Below are positions 22,633 through 30,359 of a DNA stretch of 64,000 nt, piece after piece; positions within the stretch are counted from its first letter, which is position 1; every line of letters starts with the position of its first letter. The notes under the pieces are model-generated. The model was given only the letters and a program-made list of their open reading frames with translations. It had not been told where the DNA came from and made no database searches. Origin of the DNA: Puccinellia tenuiflora (taxonomy: Eukaryota > Streptophyta > Magnoliopsida > Poales > Poaceae); contig QRDG01001840.1 in NCBI GenBank assembly GCA_012064385.1, forward strand, positions 62,001 to 126,000, written 5' to 3'. Both the position numbers and the translations under genes were made by a program.

Positions 22633-22952
22633 TAATCGTATATGGATTAATTGAATCCCAGACATTGTGGTTCGACTAGTAAAGTACTTCGTCGAATATG
22701 TAGGAATTAATATGGGCATCCCGGTCCCGCTATTAATATGACATATTCGCGAACCCGCAGAGTCACACACTTAACATTCGATGTAGTTAGGGTTCGAGAT
22801 AAATGATGGTGAGAACGAATATTGATTCGGAGTCCCGGATAGGATCCCGGACATCACGAGGAGTTCCGGAGTGGTCCGGAGAATAAGATTCGTATAAGGA
22901 AAGTAGTTTCCGGAGGTTAAGAAAGGTTCGGGAATTTATCGGTAAAGTACCG

Positions 22953-22975
22953 GAATGTTCTAGAAGGTTCTAGAG
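22953..22975 (+). promoter_or_regulatory. Five-unit heat-shock element in the copia 5' LTR
   Basis: GAA-nn-TTC-nn-GAA-nn-TTC-nn-GAg at 22953, 22958, 22963, 22968 and 22973 gives alternating inverted nGAAn units at 5-bp phasing, four perfect and a fifth GAG. This is the consensus of a heat-shock-factor site. It lies about 220 bp upstream of the TATA box. The same array is in the 3' LTR. Heat-responsive copia elements such as ONSEN of Arabidopsis use such LTR sites; response here is inferred. Confidence 0.7.
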
Positions 22976-23195
22976 GGGTCTAGAAGTGGAGCCCATAGGA
23001 GTATGGGGCCCACAAGGCATGAAGGGGTAGTGCGCTGGCCTATTGGGCCAGCCGCACCACTCCCTCAATGGCCCATGCGGGCCAAGCTTCTAGAAGGGGG
23101 GGGGCGGCCTAAACCCTAGAGGGTTGCTTGGGGGGCAAGCCTCCCCCCTTGCCGCCGGCCCTAGATGGGGTGGGGCGCAGCCCCCCCTTGGCCCC

Positions 23196-23205
23196 CTATA
23201 TAAGG
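23196..23205 (+). promoter_or_regulatory. TATA box of the copia 5' LTR
   Basis: CTATATAAGG follows CCTTGGCCCC in the LTR. The 3' LTR has CTATATAAAG at 30140-30149. Both promoter and heat-shock element stay joined to the coding body despite the 16.7-kb insertion further upstream. Confidence 0.75.
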
Positions 23206-23688
23206 AGGGGTAGGGGAGGGGGTGCGGCACCCAAGGACCACCCCATAGGTGCCCTAGCCGCACCACCCCCCACCCTTGCCGCCGCCTCCCTCCTCCTCCT
23301 CCTCTCTCCCCGACACCACTTGGCGAATCCCTGTCGGATCTCCACCATACACACCACGCCACCGTCGTCGTGCTGCTGATCTCGCGAACCTCTCCACCAC
23401 CTCTTGCGGGATCAAGAACGTGGAGTCTTCATCGAGCTGTACGTGTGGATCTCTCGGAGGCGTTGCTCGTGCGGCGCTTGGATAATACATCTCCTCGCGA
23501 CTAGACGAGTCTAGTCGCGGGGATCTACTAGCCAACCCCTGCCTCGACAAAACACTCACGGTTTTCTTCGAGGGTGAGATTCGATCTCCTTCTTGCTACC
23601 AACCTCTCGTAGATCGGATCTAGATGTTGGGTTTATTCCGCTATCTTTGCGTAGGAAATTTTTTGTTTTCTATGCTGCGACCCTTCAG

Positions 23689-23700
23689 TGGTATCAGAGC
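23689..23700 (+). promoter_or_regulatory. Copia primer-binding site (initiator Met tRNA)
   Basis: TGGTATCAGAGC begins one base after the LTR end at 23687. It matches the minus-strand primer site of BARE-type copia elements. Confidence 0.93.
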
Positions 23701-24937
23701 CTAGATCTATTCGTAGATGTTGGTGCGATTAGACACAAGTGTTGTGGGCGTTGATAATTTGTGTTGCTACCTTCTCGCGTGCACTTTGCATCTTTGCGGT
23801 ACTGTAAGATTGAAGCGGCCCGGACCAACTTTACTCGTCCACGCACGAGAGACCGGTTCCACGACTGACATGCAACTTGTTTTGCATAAGTGGCTGGCGG
23901 GTGTCTGTTTCTCTTGCTTTAGTGAAGATGCAATTTTCAATGGAAGGCCTTTCAAAAGGATGAGTAAATCAGCAACTATTTTATCACCGTTGTGGCTTTG
24001 CGTAGATTAGAACGGTTCTATCTATTGACCCATTAGAAGCCACGTAAAAATTGCATAAACAAAGTAGAGGCGTCTAATTTGTTTTTGCAGGGTTTGTGAT
24101 ATGGTATGGCCTCAAGATATGATTATGTGATGTATGCAATGATCATGTTTTGTAATTTTCACGACTTGCATATCGATGAGTACGGCAACCGGCAGGAGCC
24201 ATATGGTTGTCTTTTATTTATTGTATGACCTGCGTGTCACTTTAAACACCATGTAATTGCTTTACTTTATTTGCTAAGAGTAGCTAATAGTAGTAGTTGC
24301 AATAGTTGGTGGAGACAACCATGGTGATGGCGTTTGAGCTGGTGATGATGGAGATCATGCCGGTGCTTTGGAGATGGAGATCAAAGGCACAGTAAAAGGC
24401 TATACCATGTCACAATTTTGAATTGCATGTGATGTTAATCTTTTTATGCACCTTATGGTTTATGCTTAGATACGATCTCGACGGTAGCATGATAAGGTGA
24501 TCTCTCACGTTAATATCAAGAAGTGTTCTCCCCTAGTATGCGCCGTTGCCAAAGTTCGTCGTTTTGAAGCACCACGTGATGATCGGGTGTGATAGATTCT
24601 ACGTTCACATACAACGGGTGCAAGCCAGTTTGCACATGCAGAAATACTACGGTTTCCTTGACGAGCCTAGCATGTACAGACATGGCCTCGGAACACAAGA
24701 ACCGAAAGGCTAAACACGAGTCATATGAATGATATGATCAACATGGAGATGTTCACCTTTTGAAGCTGCGCCACTTCACGTGATGATCGGTTGTGGTGTA
24801 GTGGATTTTGGATCGTGTGTCACTAAACAACCAGAGAGATGTTGAGTTTAGTGGGAGTTCGTTTTATAATTAGATTATCTTTCGAACACAATATCATGAA
24901 CATAGTCTAAATACCTTGCAAATAATGTTGTAGATCA
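23701..24937 (+). other. Copia untranslated leader
   Basis: About 1.24 kb lies between the primer site and the gag-pol start. It has several short ATG frames but none conserved in a way I can recognise. Long leaders with short upstream frames are usual for BARE-like elements, and this region would hold the RNA packaging and dimerisation signals. Confidence 0.7.
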
Positions 24938-27900
24938 ATGGCCCTTCCCAACATCACCATGAACTTTAACGCGTTCCTAGAGAAAGACAAGCTGAAAGAC
25001 GATGGAAGCAATTTCTTAGATTGGTTTATGAATCTGAAAATTATCCTCAAAGCTGCCAAGAAACTGTACGTCCTGGATGCACCGCTAGGTGAGGCTCCAG
25101 CAGAGGGAGCGGCTGAAGACATTAGGAATGTCTGGGCAGCCCGTTCAGAAGACCACGAGATAGTTAAGTGCGGTCTGTTGTACGGCTTACGACCTAAGCT
25201 TCAAAAGCGTTTTGAGCACCATGGCGTTCATCAGATGATCGTTGATCTAAAAGCTATGTTTCAGACTCAAGCCAAGGTAGAGAGGTATGAAGCCTCTTCT
25301 AAGTTCTTTAGCTGTATGATGGAAGAGAACAGCTCCATCAGTGAACACGTGCTCAAGATGTCTGGGTACGGTGATCGTCTGGCGCAGCTGGGTGTTGTGA
25401 TTCCCAATGAGTTGGGGATTGACCGTGTTCTCCAGTCACTTCCACCTAGCTACAAAAGATTTGTGATGAACTATAACATGCAAGGGATGGAGAAAACTCT
25501 TCCTGAGCTTTTCGCGATGTTAAAGACCGCGAAATTGGAAATCAAGAAGGAGCATCAAGTGTTGATGGTCAACAAGACCACTAGTTTCAAGAAAAAGAGT
25601 AAAAGAGACAACTTCAAGAAGGACGGCAAGCGAGCTACCGGGCCTGCGAGGAAGTCAAGGAAGGGCCCTAAGTCTGATACTGAGTGCTTCTACTGCAAGG
25701 GAACCGGACACTGGAAGCGGAACTACCCCAAGTATTTGGCGGACAAGAAGGCTGGCACCGTCAAACAAGGTATATATGATATACAAGTTATTGATGTGTA
25801 TTTAACAAGTGATCATAGTAGCACCTGGGTATTTGATACTGGTTCGGTTGCTAATGTATGTAACTCGAAACAGGAGCTGCGGAATAGACAACGCTTGGCA
25901 AGGGACGAGGTGACGATGCGAGTTGGAAATGGATCAAAAGTTGAAGTCATCGCTGTCGGCACACTCCCTCTGCATTTACCTTCGGGATTAGTTTTAAACC
26001 TTAATAATTGTTATTATGTGCCTGCGTTAAGCATGAACATTGTATCTGGATCTTGTTTATTGCGAGACGGTTATTCATTTAAGTCTGAAAACTTTGGTAT
26101 TTCGATTTGTATGGATAATACCTTTTATGGTCATGCACCTGAGAGGAATGGTTTATTTCTATTGGATCTCGATAGTAGTGATACACATGTGCATAACATT
26201 GATGCCAAAAGATGCAAAGTGAATGATGATAATACCACGTATTTGTGGCACTGCCGTTTGGGTCATATTGGTGTAAAGAGCATGAAGAAACTCCATTCTG
26301 ATGGACTTTTGGATTCACTTGATTTTGAATCATTTGAAACTTGCGAACCATGCCTTATGGGTAAGATGACTCGAACACCCTTCTCTGGCACGATGGAGAG
26401 AGCAACAGACTTGTTGGAAATCATACATACCGATGTGTGTGGTCCGATGAGTGTTGCAGCGCGCGGCGGATATCGTTACTTCTTGACCTTCACCGATGAT
26501 TTGAGTAGATATGGGTATATTTACTTAAGGAAACATAAGTCTGAAACGTTCGAAAAGTTCAAAGAATTTCAGAGTGAAGTTGAGAACCATCGTAACAAGA
26601 AAATCAAGTTTCTTCGATCCGATCGTGGAGGCGAATATTTGAGTTACGAGTTTGGCATGCATTTAAAGACGTGTGGAATTGTTTCACAACTAACGCCACC
26701 CGGAACACCACAGCGTAATGGTGTGTCTGAACGTCGTAATCGAACCTTATTGGATATGGTGCGATCTATGATGTCTCACATAGATCTGCCACTATCATTT
26801 TGGAGCTATGCATTAGAGACAGCCGCATTCACATTAAATAGGGCTCCATCAAAATCCGTTGAGACGACTCCATATGAGTTATGGTTTGGCAAGAAGCCAA
26901 AGTTGTCGTTTCTCAAAGTTTGGGGTTGCGATGCTTATGTGAAAAAGCTTCAACTTGATAAGCTCGAACCCAAATCGGAAAAGTGCGTCTTCATTGGATA
27001 CCCTAAGGAAACTATTGGGTATACCTTCTACCACAGAACCGAAGGCAAGATTTTCGTTGCCAAGAATGGTTCCTTTCTAGAGAAGGAGTTTCTCTCGAAA
27101 GAAGTGAGTGGAAGGAAAATAGAGCTTGACGAGGTTATTGAACCTGTTCTTGAGATGCCGAGTAGCGCAGAACTGGAAGTTGTTCCAGAACAGCCATCGC
27201 CACCTGAAGAAGGAGCAAATGATGTTGATCATGCTGTTCCAGTCAAGGCTGCTATTGAACCTCGCAGATCAACGAGGGAACGTACCGCTCCTGATCGGTA
27301 CGACCCCGTCATGAATGTCATGTTGTTAGACAATGATGAACCTGCGAATTATGAGGAAGCAATGATGAGCCCAGACTCCGATAAATGGCTAGGAGCCATG
27401 AAATCTGAAATGGAATCCATGTATGAAAACCAAGTATGGACTTTGGTGGACTTACCAAACGACCGTAAGGCCATTGAGAACAAATGGATATTAAAGAGAA
27501 AGACAAACGGTGACGTTAAAGCTCGACTTGTCGCAAAGGGTTTCCGACAAATTCAAGGAGTTGACTACGATGAGACATTCTCACCCGTAGCGATGCTGAA
27601 ATCTGTTTGGATTATGTTAGCAATTGCCGCATATTATGACTATGAAATTTGGCAAATGGATGTGAAGACCGCGTTCCTTAATGGTCATATTAAGGAAGAG
27701 TTGTACATGGTACAGCCCGAAGGTTTTGTTGATCCAAAGGATGCTAACAAGGTATGCAAACTTCAGAGATCCATCTATGGACTGAAGCAAGCATCGCGGA
27801 GTTGGAATCTCCAGTTTGATGAAGTGATCAAAGGGTTTGGATTTGTCCAAACTAATGGAGAAGCCTCTATTTACAAGAAAGTGAGTGGGAGTTCAGTTGC

Positions 27901-28906
27901 ATTTCTAATACTATATGTGGATGACATATTATTGATTGGAAATGATGTTACACTACTTGAAAGTGTAAAGTCTTATTTGAATAAGAGTTTTTCAATGAAA
28001 GACCTTGGTGAAGCGGCGTACAATTTAGGCATAAAGATCTATAGAGATAGGTCAAAGCGCCTAATTGGGCTTTCACAAAGTACATACCTTGACAAGGTTC
28101 TGAAGAAGTTCAGAATGGAAAATTCAAAGAAGGGGTTCTTACCAATGCTGCAAGGAAAGGTTCTGAGTAAGACTCAGAGTCCTGTTACGGCAGAAGATAG
28201 AGAGATAATGAACAAAGTTCCTTATGCCTCTGCGATAGGCTCTATCATGTATGCCATGCTATGTACTAGACCAGATGTGTGCCATGCTGTAAGTTTGACT
28301 AGCAGGTACCAAAGTGATCCAGGAGTGGAACACTGGTCAGCTGTCAAAAATATCCTTAAGTATCTAAATAGAACTAAGGAAATGTTTCTCGTATATGGAC
28401 GTGACCAAGAGCTTGTCGTAAGGAGTTACATCGATGCTAGTTGGGACACAACGGATGATTCTAAGTCTCAGTCCGGATACGTGTTTATTCTGAATGGTGG
28501 CGCTGTGAGTTGGAGGAGTTCCAAGCAGAGCATGGTGGCGAAATCTTCAACAGAAGCGGAGTATGTTGCGGCCTCGTCGGCAGCAAGTGAAGCAGTCTGG
28601 ATGAAGGAGTTCCTCTCAGAGCTGAGCGTGGTTCCAAGTGCGTCAAGACCTCTGGCCCTGTACTGTGATAATACAGGTGCAATAGCTCTTGCCAAGGACC
28701 CGACTTCACACAAGAATACCAAGCATATTAAGCGCCGCTATCACAATTTGCGTGAGAATGTCAAGGATGGTGACATAGAGATTTGCAAGGTGCATACGGA
28801 TCTGAATGTGGCAGACCCATTGACTAAACCTCTTCCACGAGCAAACATGATCAACACCGAGAGGCCATGGGTGTTAGATTGCTACAAATGTAAACTAGAT
28901 TATTGA
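24938..28906 (+). CDS. Copia gag-pol polyprotein, uninterrupted (1322 aa)
   Basis: One open frame carries the full copia order gag, protease, integrase, reverse transcriptase, RNase H. Gag spans about residues 1-250. A zinc knuckle starts at C250 (C250, C253, H258), but the fourth ligand position is Tyr263 (codon TAC) instead of Cys. The protease has the DTG triad at 300-302. The integrase has the zinc-binding residues H438, H443, C469, C472 and the DD35E triad D499, D562, E598. The reverse transcriptase has YVDD at 993-996. RNase H has D1166, E1208 and D1244. Length and order are as in BARE/Angela. The start follows a roughly 1.2-kb leader. There are no stops or frameshifts, so the element may encode working enzymes, with reservation for the knuckle change. 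Confidence 0.95.
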   Translation: MALPNITMNFNAFLEKDKLKDDGSNFLDWFMNLKIILKAAKKLYVLDAPLGEAPAEGAAEDIRNVWAARSEDHEIVKCGLLYGLRPKLQKRFEHHGVHQMIVDLKAMFQTQAKVERYEASSKFFSCMMEENSSISEHVLKMSGYGDRLAQLGVVIPNELGIDRVLQSLPPSYKRFVMNYNMQGMEKTLPELFAMLKTAKLEIKKEHQVLMVNKTTSFKKKSKRDNFKKDGKRATGPARKSRKGPKSDTECFYCKGTGHWKRNYPKYLADKKAGTVKQGIYDIQVIDVYLTSDHSSTWVFDTGSVANVCNSKQELRNRQRLARDEVTMRVGNGSKVEVIAVGTLPLHLPSGLVLNLNNCYYVPALSMNIVSGSCLLRDGYSFKSENFGISICMDNTFYGHAPERNGLFLLDLDSSDTHVHNIDAKRCKVNDDNTTYLWHCRLGHIGVKSMKKLHSDGLLDSLDFESFETCEPCLMGKMTRTPFSGTMERATDLLEIIHTDVCGPMSVAARGGYRYFLTFTDDLSRYGYIYLRKHKSETFEKFKEFQSEVENHRNKKIKFLRSDRGGEYLSYEFGMHLKTCGIVSQLTPPGTPQRNGVSERRNRTLLDMVRSMMSHIDLPLSFWSYALETAAFTLNRAPSKSVETTPYELWFGKKPKLSFLKVWGCDAYVKKLQLDKLEPKSEKCVFIGYPKETIGYTFYHRTEGKIFVAKNGSFLEKEFLSKEVSGRKIELDEVIEPVLEMPSSAELEVVPEQPSPPEEGANDVDHAVPVKAAIEPRRSTRERTAPDRYDPVMNVMLLDNDEPANYEEAMMSPDSDKWLGAMKSEMESMYENQVWTLVDLPNDRKAIENKWILKRKTNGDVKARLVAKGFRQIQGVDYDETFSPVAMLKSVWIMLAIAAYYDYEIWQMDVKTAFLNGHIKEELYMVQPEGFVDPKDANKVCKLQRSIYGLKQASRSWNLQFDEVIKGFGFVQTNGEASIYKKVSGSSVAFLILYVDDILLIGNDVTLLESVKSYLNKSFSMKDLGEAAYNLGIKIYRDRSKRLIGLSQSTYLDKVLKKFRMENSKKGFLPMLQGKVLSKTQSPVTAEDREIMNKVPYASAIGSIMYAMLCTRPDVCHAVSLTSRYQSDPGVEHWSAVKNILKYLNRTKEMFLVYGRDQELVVRSYIDASWDTTDDSKSQSGYVFILNGGAVSWRSSKQSMVAKSSTEAEYVAASSAASEAVWMKEFLSELSVVPSASRPLALYCDNTGAIALAKDPTSHKNTKHIKRRYHNLRENVKDGDIEICKVHTDLNVADPLTKPLPRANMINTERPWVLDCYKCKLDY

Positions 28907-28915
28907 CTCTAGTGC

Positions 28916-28926
28916 AAGTGAGAGAC
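28916..28926 (+). promoter_or_regulatory. Copia polypurine tract
   Basis: AAGTGAGAGAC immediately precedes the 3' LTR start TGTTGGAG, in the position where plus-strand DNA synthesis is primed. It lies 9 bp after the polyprotein stop codon. Confidence 0.75.
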
Positions 28927-30192
28927 TGTTGGAGATATGCCCAAGAGGCAATAATAATGATTATTGTTTATCATATTTCTCCGTTCATGCTATGTTTAAT
29001 TCCATGCTAGAATTGTATTAACCGGAAACAAATGCATGTGTGTGGAATATAAACGGTAATGTGTCCCTAGTCTTTCCTCTTGTGACTAGTTCGTTTGATT
29101 AAGTGATGGTTAGATGTTTCCTAACCATGGATTTATGAATCACTTAATAAACGAAGTTTGTATCATAGGTGATGATATAATGGACAAGACTCAAATTAAA
29201 TAGATGTCAAATATAGTTTCCTTAGACCATGAGATTATGTCACTCCCGCTTATCGGAGGAGTGCTTTGTGGACATCAAACGTCACTTCGTAACTGGGTGA
29301 TTATAATGGTGGCTTTCAGGTTCTCCGATGATAGGTTGTTGGGTGGCATGTTTCAAGACTGGGATTTGTTCGTCCAACAGTTGGATAGATATCTCTGGGC
29401 CCTCTCGGTAGTATAGCATCCAAACGCTTGCAAGCATATGACTAAGTGGCTAGTCATAAGGGATCCTATTCTATGGGAACGAGTAAAGAGAACTTGTCGG
29501 TAACGAGATTAATCAGATATGGAGATATCGGTGGATTGAATCTCGGACAAGTAATATATCATGAAACAAAAGGAATCGTATATGGATTAATTGAATCCCA
29601 GACATTGTGGTTCGACTAGTAAAGTACTTCGTCGAATATGTAGGAATTAATATGGGCATCCCGGTCCCGCTATTAATATGACATATTCGCGAACCCGCAG
29701 AGTCACACACTTAACGTTCGATGTAGTTAGGGTTCGAGATAAATGATGGTGAGAACGAATATTGATTCGGAGTCCCGGATAGGATCCCGGACATCACGAG
29801 GAGTTTCTGGAGTGGTCCGGAGAATAAGATTCATATAAGGAAAGTAGTTTCCGGAGGTTAAGAAAGGTTCGGGAATTTATCGGTAAAGTACCGGAATGTT
29901 CTAGAAGGTTCTAGAGGGGTCTAGAAGTGGGCCCCATAGGAGTATGGGGCACACAAGGCATGAAGGGGTTCTGGGCTGGCCTATTGGGCCAGCCGCACCA
30001 CTCCCTCAATGGCCTATGCGGGCCAAGCTTCTAGAAGGGGGGGGGGGGCGGCCTAAACCCTAGAGGGTTGCTTGGGGGGCAAGCCTCCCCCCCTTGCCGC
30101 CGGCCCTAGATGGGGTGGGGCGCAGCCCCCTTGGCCCCCTATATAAAGAGGGGTAGGGGAGGGGGTGCGGCACCCAAGGACCACCCCATAGG
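28927..30192 (+). mobile_element. Copia 3' LTR, truncated at the N
   Basis: This matches the joined 5' LTR from its start to CCACCCCATAGG and then ends at the single N (30193). About 0.4 kb of the LTR is missing. It lacks the 16.7-kb insertion, so it shows the empty-site sequence: AAAAGGAATCGTATATGG against AAAAGTAATC plus GTATATGG. Confidence 0.93.
29894..29916 (+). promoter_or_regulatory. Heat-shock element in the copia 3' LTR
   Basis: The same GAA-TTC-GAA-TTC-GAG array with 5-bp phasing as at 22953-22975, unchanged even though neighbouring bases differ between the LTRs. The TATA box follows at 30140-30149. Confidence 0.7.
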
Positions 30193-30193
30193 N
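30193..30193. other. Single ambiguous base N at a sequence discontinuity
   Basis: Left of N is copia LTR sequence that should continue TGCCCTAGCCGCACC; right of it is the interior of an unrelated minus-strand gypsy derivative. The N therefore marks an assembly join or a gap of unknown size, not a point polymorphism. Confidence 0.85.
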
Positions 30194-30359
30194 TTTAAGA
30201 ATTTACAAGACAAAATAAATAAGGTGCTGAAAGAGAACAATATGTAATTTCAAATAACAAAAGCATTTCGAAAATTAAACAATAAAAGGGACAACCTAGA
30301 TTTCTATCCAATCCTATGGTTTTCGAGCCTACAGGCAACATTACGCTCTGATACCATCT
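30194..30359 (-). mobile_element. Start of the internal region of a LARD-like element ('Y')
   Basis: On the minus strand, TGGTATCAGAGC (30345-30356) follows the LTR after a 3-base spacer. It is followed by TGTTGCCTGTAGGCTCGAAAACC, closely like the leader after the primer site of the triple-LTR element (TGTTGCCTGTAGGTTTGAAAACC). Only 166 bp remain before the N; the rest of the element is not in the window. Confidence 0.8.

Larger units (their letters stand above)
22638..23687 (+). mobile_element. Copia 5' LTR, second part (inner U3, R, U5)
   Basis: The copia LTR resumes at GTATATGGATTAATTG, matching the 3' LTR from about 29578, and ends GCGACCCTTCA before the primer site. It contains the heat-shock element, TATA box and a GC-rich leader. 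The GC-rich frames on both strands around 23090-23560 are LTR sequence, not genes. The two parts give an LTR of about 1.7 kb, typical for BARE/Angela-like elements. Confidence 0.93.
5304..30192 (+). mobile_element. BARE/Angela/WIS-like Ty1-copia retrotransposon (3' end truncated at N)
   Basis: The element starts TGTTGGAGATATGCCC, close to the known start of BARE/Angela/WIS LTRs. It has a 5' LTR in two pieces (5304-5954 and 22638-23687), an initiator-Met-tRNA primer site (23689-23700), a leader, one long gag-pol frame (24938-28906), a purine-rich tract (28916-28926) and a 3' LTR from 28927. Over the first 651 bp the two LTRs differ at about 7 sites by eye (about 1 percent), which suggests a fairly recent insertion. 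The left flank ends TTGGA. The right target duplication cannot be checked because the element stops at the single N at 30193. A gypsy derivative (5955-22632) interrupts the 5' LTR. Confidence 0.92.

Noticed and set aside
23254..23559. 101-codon minus-strand frame in the copia LTR
   Set aside because: GC-rich leader sequence of the LTR, with no counterpart domain and reading against the element.
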